From Apium graveolens (lineage: Eukaryota > Streptophyta > Magnoliopsida > Apiales > Apiaceae), in the NCBI RefSeq assembly GCF_009905375.1, contig NC_133656.1, positions 239,910,415 to 239,974,414 of the forward strand: a stretch of DNA of 64,000 nt, given 5' to 3'. Below, in pieces: positions 44,279 through 54,615 of the stretch. Every line of letters begins with the position of its first letter. The first letter of the stretch is position 1. A program made the position numbers and the translations under genes. A model generated the notes under the pieces. It saw only the letters and a list, made by a program, of their open reading frames with translations. It searched no databases and was not told the origin of the DNA.

Positions 44279-45740
44279 CTGATCATTAACAAACAAAAGA
44301 CAAGCAGTTGTGATTTATATATTCATGATCTCGAAAAATATAAATCATACAAATAATCTATCAAGTACACGAAGTTGATTGAAAGATCAAGGGAACAAAC
44401 ATAAAGAACTACAAAAACATAAAACGTACATATGATAGCGCTGACAAGTGCTTGAAAGTACTCTGTAATATTTGAGCAGTGCCTGCACATACATTTATAG
44501 TAGATTTCAAGTTGACTAGGTGTGGTGATAAGAAATTATAACCAGCTGTTTTCAGACCATGGTTTTTTGGATTTTTTTTTATTTACGGATTATTTCATTC
44601 ATATCATTAATGAAAGATACACTCATTTTATTTTCTTTTTTGACTTTTTGAGATCTTTTCTTGAGCGTATTAATTTGTTTTAGTATCCGCAATAAATAGT
44701 GAGAATCCATTATATATTGTGTCGATTTGGGTTGGTTGGGATAGCAACTAAATTCTACAAATCATAAAGAGGTCAAAAAATTATATATGGAACACAAGTG
44801 AATTCATTAATATTGTCTTTGGCATGGATAGTGATGTTATTTACAAGAAAATTGAAGCTTAAATATTAAATTTTGGAGTTCATCTATCAATTTCCAATAT
44901 TTATTAGATAAACTATAGGTTTTGAAAGTTATGATCGGAGTTGTCAATTTAAATTTTCAAATGAATTTTATTATTAATATTTTGAATTTGAAATAAAATT
45001 CAAATCCAAATCTATGTTACTTATTTGGTCAACTCCAATCTTTCAAACAAAATCCAGTTCTCAAGTGTTTGTATTTTAAGCTCTGATATCTTTGGGAAAT
45101 GATATCTTTGGTAAATGATAACAATACATGATATTTAGATTTCATTTTAGATGAAGTATCTATGTTTTCTATGTTAGATATTGATTGAAATTAGTAGTAT
45201 TTTGATCATAGATTTTGAAATTTTGTAATGATCTTTAATAAATAAGAGTGCTTAATATTTTATTATAATTTTAACGAGATTCAATGATGAAGCATGTTGT
45301 AAATTTTTTCTTGCTTGTATTCTTTTATCAAAATCGATCTCATATCTTTTAAATATAATGTCTTATTGGGTTGGGCTATATAAGAAAATTGGATCAAACA
45401 CATAATTTCGTAAGAATTGGACATATGTTGGTTTGGGACTTATAGCGAGTCCAGGAACAAAATAAAAAATAAAATTTGTTTAATGATCCGACTCTGACAA
45501 GTGATCAAAGGTCTGAATGTCTGATAATCCACAAGCAGCATTCACAAATTATGCCCGATAATCCCCACTAATCCATTTATTTTTACAAAAGAAATGAACT
45601 GATATGCTAAAAAAAATCAAACGACTTAAATTCTCAACTGCACTATTTACCAAAATGAAGATAAATAAAACAATCAAGCATCATAGACTGATAGATTTTC
45701 CTATGAGAAAAAGCTTACTGGTTTGAACATGGAGAGGACA
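44279..45740. other. Non-coding stretch, copy B
   Basis: AT-rich equivalent of 12904-14380. No gene recognised. Confidence 0.6.
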
Positions 45741-45767
45741 CTTTCCAGACTGAAGTATCAGAGGCCA

Positions 45768-46250
45768 TTAGAACGTTCTCATTCCTAACTTAGAAGATAG
45801 GAAATGATATTCCCTTGCACGACGCAAATAGATTGTATTCTTCAATGAAATCTTTTGTATTACATGTGAGATTGCCTTTACTATCTTGGTTAGTCTTGCC
45901 TTTACATGTGAGATTGCCTTGTCATTAGCTTGTGATGTGTCAATGTTTAAGTTTTTCTCGACTGATGCATTTGCTTGTGTTTGCGTAGGATCCTGCTTTG
46001 GTTGAACATCCCTCTGCAGGCTATGGGAGGGTAATGCAGCTAGATGGATGCACTGAGCTTGCAAATTCATATGAGTAACATCAGTGCTGTCATTGACATT
46101 TTCTTTTGGTACTATTGCCGGAACATAAATTCTACTCTTGTCCAACGGGCAGCTTCTAATAGGCTCACCTCCAGTTTCTATTTGCTTTTTATCCACCACA
46201 GAGTCTTCGCATTTCTGAACCCTGACCTGAAGGATTTGTGTGGTTTCTCT
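45768..46250 (-). pseudogene. X exon 3 (copy B only)
   Basis: After an acceptor (CCTTCAG) the minus strand reads KCEDSVVDKKQIETGGEPI, then VTHMNLQAQCIHLA and a stop at 45768. It is clearly related to 10473-10918 but diverged, so an old paralogue. Absent from copy A through deletion at 14380. Function unknown. Confidence 0.45.
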
Positions 46251-46277
46251 CTATTCACGGATTTTTTACTACCACAA

Positions 46278-46637
46278 CTATATATTAGTAATGTAGTCTC
46301 TTAGAGTGAGCTTATTTGCCAAGTTAGATGGTCTGGACAAATTCAAAGAGGCAGAATGAGGCTTACAAATATACTTCAATAAAAAATCCCATGATTCATT
46401 GTCATATTCAGGACCGTTTGAGCTTGTATACAAGCTTATCATCTTACAATTATTACAGTCAACCATTTCAATCACCAAATCCAGGTCTTTATCAGTTTCA
46501 AGAGGAACAATATTATCGGGACACATACCTACATTTTCATTTAGAAACAACCAAATATCCACTATTTGAGTAGTACACCTTACTTGGCCAAGAATAATTT
46601 CAATTTCAACTAAGTTAAATTTCATGTTTAAGCACAT
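46278..46637 (-). pseudogene. PB1/MULE-N-like ORF (copy B only)
   Basis: 119 open codons: MKFNLVEIEIILGQVRC, then DNIVPLETDKDLDLVIEM and KMISLYTSS. The layout resembles the PB1-like N-terminal domain found before Mutator-type transposases and in related plant proteins. A GTAAGC donor follows LLKYI at about 46368. It may be an exon preceding X exon 3. Only the first roughly 20 residues survive in copy A (about 14385-14450). Confidence 0.35.
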
Positions 46638-46795
46638 ATCAAAATAAGCTATCTATCCCCGTAAATAACTATTGAATTCCTCGGTGAATTTTCTGCCAAA
46701 ATGAAGTTTAATTGTAAAGAAACCATACACATCTGCATAAATTTAGGGTTTCACATCAAATAAGGCATATGCATTACACAATTTCTTAACAAGGA

Positions 46796-48182
46796 TGTTA
46801 GGGCGAAAACACGCGCTAATATTCACGCAAGTATACGCGTTCGCAAGTAGTATAAGATATAAATCAGATTCGTTTCCACAGAGACTGGTTTAGGTTAAGT
46901 TCAATTTATGCACCTATGCAACAATGTATGGTTATCGCTCAATGCTAAGACAAATAACAAATTGAGTTTTTATTAAACTAAGAGATTATACTAAATAACA
47001 TTTATTAAGAGAATTGAAGTTGAATTACTATATATGACAAACATGGGATTCTAACTTCATTAAATACTTCATTCAATAGCCTTATTGTTCTTAACCTTAG
47101 CATGTGATGGTGATGACACTAATCAGATAACACGAAACTGATAAACGCCAACTTTCATTGCACGAATACCATTCTACCAGACATCCACAAAAGAGATAGA
47201 AGCTGAATAGGCACCAATTATATTGAGACCCTATATGTCTATAGAATTTGACAACATAACGGTTTAAGATCAAGTTATCTATCTTGATTACATAGGGCAA
47301 GTAAAACGGTTAGAGTTACCTACGAATCATACATACTCATACATGAACCTATGCTAGCATGGCAAGTTCTAAACCTCTATATTCACTGTCGCTTCAATAG
47401 AGATTAACACGCTATCTTATATGTTAGCTACGCACATAAGACGAATAAGCACAACCAATACTAGGATATCATACAATCACCACACACCAAGTTATCGAAA
47501 CAATTAACTATTGAAATCCATAAGTAAATCCGCTAGAATCCCATGACAACGATTAGCCCATAATTGAACTCATCGTCACCATGGGTTCCAATGAAAGCAT
47601 GGTATAAACAAGGTCTTAATAAACTAAATTATAATCAGAGTACGAATAAACGAGATCTAGGTTCAACAAGAACGAAAACGAGCATCCAAAGTTACAACTA
47701 ATTCAAAGAATCACAAGTTGAAAACAAGATCTTCTTTTTCGTAGTTGTTCTGTGCTACTAGGTCTTCTCCTTGGTATCCCCCTCCTCTCTGTGAAAACGT
47801 CTCAAATCTACTTATATAATAGTCCCACAAAACTCAGATTACATAGAAGTTGGAAGCCAAACAGAAGTAGAAGTCTAAAATAATTCAGCAAAATTCCCGA
47901 CCCTGCGCGGCCGCTCAGCATAGCTGCGCGGGCGCGCAGGCCTCTACTGGAAAAAATCCAAATTTGCTCCGTTTCTTCGCCGTAATCTGCCCGTTCCTTT
48001 CCTCTCACAATGGTGAACACATGCCAAGGCTTATTCTTGATGATTCCTCCCCCGAAATGCAACTAATACCCTGAAATGCATAAACACTAGAAAAACGCAT
48101 CAAAATACCAACAACTTGAGTCCAAAACACCAATTTAAGCTTGTAATAAAGCATTCCAAGTGGATATAAAATCCACTTATCA
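46796..48182 (-). repeat. 3' LTR of the Athila-like element
   Basis: 1387 bp. On the minus strand it starts TGATAAGTGG and ends CGCCCTAACA. Minus-strand TATA (TTATATAAGTAG) at about 47811-47822. One copy of the GC-rich unit at 47904-47940. Confidence 0.92.
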
Positions 48183-49444
48183 CACCCCCAAACTTGAATC
48201 GATGCTTGTCCTCAAGCATAAACAGACTCAAAACTACAAAACAAAGCTAATGCATGAATGTGACTACATGAATGCAACTAAATGATACTGCAATCGATCC
48301 CCTCAGAATAACCATAACCAAATGAATAAGCCAATGCCTCTAAGAATGCAATAACTTGAAACAGAGTTTGAATAAATCCCACAAACTAACTCACAAACCA
48401 GAAACGTGCGTGTGTGGATGCTTAACAGATATACTCTCGATACTAGATCAATAACCCTAACTTATCTATCATTGAAACAATCAAAAGTTTATAAACAGAA
48501 TAGACAATAAACGCATTATGACTCACAACACCTCCTTTCTACTAGAGTTATACAAGGATTCACACTATTATTGAACACATAACAAAGATGCTTATTTGAC
48601 CATGCAATGAATGAGGTCCCAAAAGACTTATGCAATAATACCCATATAGCGAGCGTTAGGTTAGCGGATCCCAGACTATAAAAGCCTTAGGTCACTAGGC
48701 ACAAAGTCCCCTAGAACTTAATAACTCGAGTATTAAAGAGCTCACTCTTGATCAATTATGCATAAACACATACTTTTTTTTTCTTTTTCTTTTTCTTTTT
48801 TCTTTTTTTTTCTTTTCTTTTTTTTTCTTTATATTTTTTTTTTCCAAAATGATCCGAATGAGTGCGTTTCGCTCCATCTCATTCAACCCTAGACTACTCA
48901 TAAAAATATGAGCCGGCTACTAGCCATTTGACGCCTAGCCTTACAACAACTAGCAATGAAATCCAAGTTTTTCTCCAGATAAAAAAAAATCAGTGTTTTT
49001 ACGTCATTACGAGAATATCACAAATTCTAAATATAACCAAGTGATTAAATCTCAACAACAAACAAGTATGATCATGATCTAGATCAAAAGCAACCCTATA
49101 AGACTTTATGAAAATATTTGTTTCTGGCATGCAAATCAATTCATTAGGACTTAAACATCCCTCTATTCGTCATCACCACACTGAAATCAACATCAACTTA
49201 TCAAATATCATGGTTCATCTTAAGGGATCATGCTAAACATGCATGCAAATGCAACTATATGAAATTACATAAAAACAAACAAATATGTCCTAAATGAACA
49301 ATCATACAAAAATATGAATGAACTACAACTAAACATGCAACATGAATCTATATGGACACACACTACTAATCCTGACATTATCACCCTCAAACTTAAAATT
49401 TTCAATGTCCTCATTGAAGGCAATAATAAGGATTTCAGGCATAC
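48183..49444 (-). other. 3' untranslated region of the Athila-like element
   Basis: Begins with the polypurine tract (plus text CACCCCCAAACTTG, 48183-48196). Contains a 75-base T/C-rich tract at about 48771-48845. No ORF. Confidence 0.7.
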
Positions 49445-49720
49445 CTAATTAGCGGGAGATTCACCCTCGTCGGGTGGAGGATCAGGTGGCCAATCAACCT
49501 CGCCACTAGTGTCTCGGAAAATAGTACCGAAAGCATGTGTCAAATCTTCAGCAAAATGACGGTGAATGTCGTGCATGGCCTCCATACGCCTAATTACTCG
49601 CCTGTACTGCTCGTCACCAACACCAGTCCTATCAACTACCTGCTGCACATGAGAAGAACCCTCTATAGGCATTGGAGGATCCGTTCGGCTACCCTCTACA
49701 TCATCAAAGATATATCCCAA
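49445..49720 (-). CDS. Athila-like small 3' ORF, function unknown
   Basis: 91 codons, acidic and proline-rich, with RRMEAMHDIHRHFAEDLTHA. Similar short stretches occur near the 3' end of Athila-type elements after integrase. It is probably the C-terminal remnant of a longer ORF, brought next to protease by the pol deletion, and it overlaps the end of the gag-protease ORF. Confidence 0.4.
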   Translation of the reverse strand: MGYIFDDVEGSRTDPPMPIEGSSHVQQVVDRTGVGDEQYRRVIRRMEAMHDIHRHFAEDLTHAFGTIFRDTSGEVDWPPDPPPDEGESPAN

Positions 49721-52065
49721 CCCCTTGTCAGGGGCGCACCTAAGAATGAATAACTCAAGTGATCTGGTAGTGGGTTGAGCTCAAGTGTAGGAGCATCTTC
49801 AATAGATGACTCGAGACGATCCTGAGAAATTTTCAGCTCTGCTAACCCAAGAGAATCGAATGGCACATCCAACTTCCTCTTCCACAGAGGTGCATTCAAA
49901 ACCTGAATTTGCTCTACTTTAAAGCACTCCTCTTTAGCTGTGGTTAATTTTATTTCCTTGAACACATTGAAAGTGACCTTTTGATCGTAAACCTTCATCA
50001 TAAGCTCTCCTTTTTGCACATCGATCATAGTTCGGCCTGTAGCCAAGAATGGTCTTCCCAAGATAATGGGAATCTTCTTATCTTCCTCGAAATCAAGAAT
50101 TACAAAGTCAGCAGGGAAGAAGAGTTTATCCACCTTGACCAAGACATCCTCCACTATACCTCGTGGATAAGCGATGGAACGGTCAGCTAGTTGCAATGAC
50201 ATGTATGTTGGTTTCGGCTCAGGCAGACCAAGCTTCTTGAAGATAGATAAGGGCATCAGATTGATGCTAGCTCCTAAATCACATAAACACTTGTCGAACG
50301 ACAAGTTTCCGATGGTGCAAGGAATAGTGAAGCTTCCAGGATCTTTAAGCTTCGGAGGCAACTTCTGTTGTAGCACAACACTGCATTCCTCCGTTAGAGC
50401 AATGGTCTCTAAGTCATCGAGCTTCACTTTCCGAGAGAGAATACCTTTCATAAACCTCGCATAGCTAGGCATCTGTTCAAGAGCTTCAGCGAAAGGTATG
50501 TTGATATGAAGTTTCTTGAACACCTCTAGAAACTTCTCAAACTGTTTATCCAGCTTTTTCTTCTGCAGCCTTTTAGGAAAAGGAGGTGGAGGATAGATCT
50601 GTTTCTCCCCTGTATTACCCTCAGGAGGAGTGTGTTCCACAGTAGTCTTCTTTGGTTCCACCTCTACTTCCTTCTGCACATCTTCTTCCGCCAAAACTTC
50701 AGATTCTGGAACTTGAGACTTTTCAGGCTCTTCGTCTTGCTGAACTTGGGGGCTTGCGACCTTTCCAGACCATAAGGTGATGGCGTTCACCTGTTCTTCA
50801 ACTTCCCTCTTGCCTGGATTTGTTTCTGTATCACTAGGAAGCGTTTCTGGTGGTCGAGTCAATAAGGCATTAGCAATTTTCCCTATTTGGTTCTCCAGAT
50901 TTTGGATAGAAACAGCCTGGCTTTGGCATATAAGAGCCTGGTTTTTGTACATAAGCCTCAACTCCTCCAATTCATATTTTTCATTCGAAGATAGACCTGC
51001 ATCATTAGTTTGTTGTTGAAGTTGGAGTTGTTGTCTTGGTGTAAATTGTTGCTGAAAACCAGGAGGGTTAAATAGCTTATTTGCAAACTGCTGGAATGGC
51101 TGTTGCATCGCATTCAGATTGTTGCTCCAGCTGAAGTTAGGATGATTCCAGTTGTCAGGATGATAAGTGTCTGGAACTGGTTGCTGCGATCTCTGAAAGT
51201 TGCTCACAAACTGAGCTGAGTCGCTAGATATAGTGCATTGCTCTGTCGCATGCGGACCTGCACACAGCTCACAAACACTAATTATCTGCTTAACACCATA
51301 GTTAGCCAGAGAATCGATCTTCATAGACAACGCCTTTAGTTGAGCAGTGATAGCCGTAGCTGTATCCACCTCAAGTACTCCTGCTACCTTGCCCTGTGGA
51401 TATCTCTGGGTTGGATACTGATATTCATTAGCAGCCATCAGTTCAATTAGATCATAAGCTTCCTTATAGCTCTTTGCCCATAATGCTCCGCCTGATGCTG
51501 CATCGAGCATGGGTCTGGACTGTGCTCCCAACCCATTGTAAAAACAAGTGATGATCATCCAATCAGGAATTCCATGATGAGGACACTTCCTAAGCATCTC
51601 CTTGTAGCACTCCCAAGCTTTACTTAGCGATTCTCCCGTCTGCTGCGCAAATTGAGTAATAGCATTTCTGAGTGCAGCTGTCTTCGCCATAGGGAAGAAT
51701 TTAGTAAGAAACTTCTGAGCAAGATCTTCCCAAGTAGTAATCGAACCAGCTGGTAAAGAGTGTAACCAGCTCTTAGCCTTGTCCTTCAGAGAGAATGGGA
51801 ACAGTCTCAGCTTCACAGCATCTTCAGAAACACCGTTGAACTTGAAGGTGTCGCATATTTCAATGAAATCCCTAATGTGTGTACTGGGATCTTCCGTTGG
51901 AGAACCCCCAAACTGGACTGAAGTCTGTACCCATTGAATTATGCCAGGCTTGATCTCAAAGGTATTAGCTGTGATAGCTGGCCGGACAATGCTAGATTGA
52001 ATGTCATTGATCTTGGGTTGAGAAAAATCCATCAAGGCTTTCGTTCGTGCTGCTGGATCTCCCAT
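49696..52065 (-). CDS. Athila-like gag-protease polyprotein
   Basis: 789 codons from the ATG at 52065 (MGDPAARTKALMDFSQPKI). The frame is open further upstream, but that lies behind a likely 3' splice site in the 5' leader. Retrotransposon gag domain at about residues 60-200 (DPSTHIRDFIEICDTFKFNG, KDKAKSWLHSLPAGSITTW). A proline/glutamine-rich linker follows, then the retropepsin domain at about 580-700 (CLCDLGASINLMPLSIFKKL; IPIILGRPFLATG). The DLGA triad is intact. The sequence stops just after LPDHLSYSFLG, where the family normally runs into reverse transcriptase. No frameshift or internal stop, so the protein could be made. Confidence 0.88.
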   Translation of the reverse strand: MGDPAARTKALMDFSQPKINDIQSSIVRPAITANTFEIKPGIIQWVQTSVQFGGSPTEDPSTHIRDFIEICDTFKFNGVSEDAVKLRLFPFSLKDKAKSWLHSLPAGSITTWEDLAQKFLTKFFPMAKTAALRNAITQFAQQTGESLSKAWECYKEMLRKCPHHGIPDWMIITCFYNGLGAQSRPMLDAASGGALWAKSYKEAYDLIELMAANEYQYPTQRYPQGKVAGVLEVDTATAITAQLKALSMKIDSLANYGVKQIISVCELCAGPHATEQCTISSDSAQFVSNFQRSQQPVPDTYHPDNWNHPNFSWSNNLNAMQQPFQQFANKLFNPPGFQQQFTPRQQLQLQQQTNDAGLSSNEKYELEELRLMYKNQALICQSQAVSIQNLENQIGKIANALLTRPPETLPSDTETNPGKREVEEQVNAITLWSGKVASPQVQQDEEPEKSQVPESEVLAEEDVQKEVEVEPKKTTVEHTPPEGNTGEKQIYPPPPFPKRLQKKKLDKQFEKFLEVFKKLHINIPFAEALEQMPSYARFMKGILSRKVKLDDLETIALTEECSVVLQQKLPPKLKDPGSFTIPCTIGNLSFDKCLCDLGASINLMPLSIFKKLGLPEPKPTYMSLQLADRSIAYPRGIVEDVLVKVDKLFFPADFVILDFEEDKKIPIILGRPFLATGRTMIDVQKGELMMKVYDQKVTFNVFKEIKLTTAKEECFKVEQIQVLNAPLWKRKLDVPFDSLGLAELKISQDRLESSIEDAPTLELNPLPDHLSYSFLGAPLTRGWDISLMM

Positions 52066-52176
52066 TGTAATGAGTACCTGAAACATAAACAAATAAACCG
52101 TGAAAGTAAAAGAATCCGAGTCAGTGAACTTTAACGACCACTGATGACAAACACATAAACTAAAAATTAACACCGA

Positions 52177-52196
52177 GTCCCCGCCAGCGGCGCCAA
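52177..52196 (-). other. Primer binding site of the Athila-like element
   Basis: Minus text TGGCGCCGCTGGCGGGGA lies five bases inside the LTR. It is a variant of the tRNA-Asp-type site usual for Athila elements. Coordinates are good to within two bases. Confidence 0.75.
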
Positions 52197-52201
52197 AAAC
52201 T

Positions 52202-53629
52202 TGTTAGGGCGAAAACACGCGCTAATATTCACGCAAGTATACGCGTTCGCAAGTAGTATAAGATATAAATCAGATTCGTTCCCACAGAGACTGGTTTAGG
52301 TTAAGTTCAATTTATGCACCTATGCAACAATGTATGGTTATCGCTCAATGCTAAGACAAATAACAAATTGAGTTTTTATTAAACTAAGAGATTATACTAA
52401 ATAACATTTATTAAGAGAATTGAAGTTGAATTACTATATATGACAAACATGGGATTCTAACTTCATTAAATACTTCATTCAATAGCCTTATTGTTCTTAA
52501 CCTTAGCATGTGATGGTGATGACACTAATCAGATAACACGAAACTGATAAACACCAACTTTCATTGCTCGAATACCATTCTACCAGACATCCACAAAAGA
52601 GATAGAAGCTGAATAGGCACCAATTATATTGAGACCCTATATGTCTATAGAATTTGACAACATAACGGTTTAAGATCAAGTTATTTATCTTGATTACATA
52701 GGGCAAGTAAAACGGTTAGAGTTACCTACGAATCATACATACTCATACATGAACCTATGCTAGCATGGCAAGTTCTAAACCTCTATATTCACTGTCGCTT
52801 CAATAGAGATTAACACGCTATCTTATATGTTAGCTACGCACATAAGACGAATAAGCACAACCAATACTAGGATATCATACAATCACCACACACCAAGATA
52901 TCGAAACAATTAACTATTGAAATCCATAAGTAAATCCGCTAGAATCCCATGACAACGATTAGCCCATAATTAAACTCATCGTCACCATGGGTTCCAATGA
53001 AAGCATGGTATAAACAAGGTCTTAATAAACTAAATTATAATCATAGTACGAATAAACGAGATCTAGGTTCAACAAGAACGAAAACGAGCATCCAAAGTTA
53101 CAACTAATTCAAAGAATCACAAGTTGAAAACAAGATCTTCTTTTTCGTAGTTGTTCTGTGCTACTAGGTCTTCTCCTTGGTATCCCCCTCCTCTCTGTGA
53201 AAACGTCTCAAATCTACTTATATAATAGTCCCATAAAACTCAGATTACATAGAAGTTGGAAGCCAAACAGAAGTAGAAGTCTAAAATAATTCAGCAAAAT
53301 TCCCGACCTTGCGCGGCCGCTCAGCATAGCTGCGCGGGCGCGCAGGCTGCTGCGCGGCCGCTCAGCATAGCTGCGCGGGCGCGCAGGCCTCTACTGGAAA
53401 AAATCCAAGTTTGCTCCGTTTCTTCGCCGTAATCTGCCCGTTCCTTTCCTCTCGCAATGGTGAACACATGCCAAGGCTTATTCTTGATGATTCCTCCCCC
53501 GAAATGCAACTAATACCCTGAAATGCATAAACACTAGAAAAACGCATCAAAATACCAACAACTTGAGTCCAAAACACCAATTTAAGCTTGTAATAAAGCA
53601 TTCCAAGTGGATATAAAATCCACTTATCA
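52202..53629 (-). repeat. 5' LTR of the Athila-like element
   Basis: 1428 bp. It differs from its partner mainly by a tandem extra 41-bp GC-rich unit (53311-53351, followed by the second at 53352-53387). Confidence 0.92.
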
Positions 53630-53818
53630 AAGGACCACATCACATATACTAATCAAGTGATGAAATAAAGACATTGGGGACCACATATATAAAATACACT
53701 ACTTTATACTTCATATATCTCCCCGCTTCAACCATAAACAAATAACAAAAATCCATACTCCATAAATATACATGCACTGCTACTCATATCAACAAATAGA
53801 AGACAAAGATGGTTACCC

Positions 53819-53984
53819 TCGTAATCAGGAATTTCATTGCTAATGGGTAGACTGTAATCCCCAACCTTCGCTCCTTCACTTGATTCGGCCGCATCGTTTG
53901 GGTTTTGGGCTGCATCCTTTGGGTTTGGGTTTTGGACTTCTCTATCACCGTCAATAACAATTCTTTATCGCCCTCTCATCGCAT
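53819..53984 (-). other. Possible first-exon relic, copy B
   Basis: Counterpart of 14800-14965, with the same open reading and the same missing ATG. Confidence 0.3.
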
Positions 53985-54615
53985 AAATTGAATTCGCTAA
54001 TTTAAGAAATAGGTTTTACAAAGATAGAGACGATTGATTTAACTTCTAATCATTTGTTTTATATTTTATTACACCTAATGGACGATCTATTAATTTGGAC
54101 CTTTTTGCCCCGTCCTTTTTTAACGTTAACGGGGTAATTTAACGGAAGAGGGACAAAGGGGTGTAACATCTGCCGCCACGAAAAGTAAATGAATGCGTAC
54201 TGTTGAGTATACAACAATGAAAGCAAAACCCAAAGCGAATAAACAAGAACAAGAAAATAAATGACAACCACACAAGATAAAGATTTACGTGGTTCGGAAA
54301 TTCCTACTCCACAAGCCGCACTAATTTTGTATTGATCTCTCACAATTTGTTGTGTTATGATTTTACAATTACATGAGTATTTATAAGAGAAGAAACTAGG
54401 CTTAAATCAAAATTACAGTCCAAATCTGAAAAGTAAACTAATCCATAAACTAATCTGAATCTGAATAGTCTATTTTCATGGGCTTAATTAATAGACTCCA
54501 CAAAACCCAACAATCTCCCACTTGGAGTCTGGCCAATCTTCACTTCACTCTTGTAAGTCTAGTAAAATCAATTCTTCAATCAATAACTCTAACTAGTGCA
54601 GTGCCTTCTCATCAA

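Larger units (their letters stand above)
46796..53629 (-). mobile_element. Athila-like Gypsy element, gag-protease only (6.8 kb)
   Basis: Minus orientation: 5' LTR 53629-52202, PBS, gag-protease ORF 52065-49696, small 3' ORF 49720-49445, polypurine tract, 3' LTR 48182-46796. Target duplication AAGGA at 46791-46795 and 53630-53634, empty at 14611-14615. The internal region is only about 4.0 kb. Reverse transcriptase, RNase H and integrase are absent, so movement would need a helper. The LTRs differ by under 1 percent by eye, apart from a 41-bp repeat-unit difference, so insertion is recent. Confidence 0.93.

Noticed and set aside
48771..48845. T/C-rich tract considered as a polypurine primer tract
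   Set aside because: The real polypurine tract lies directly next to the LTR at 48183-48196; this is low-complexity 3' leader sequence.
51934..52134. Plus-strand ORFs across the Gypsy gag region
   Set aside because: Antisense shadows of the gag-protease frame.
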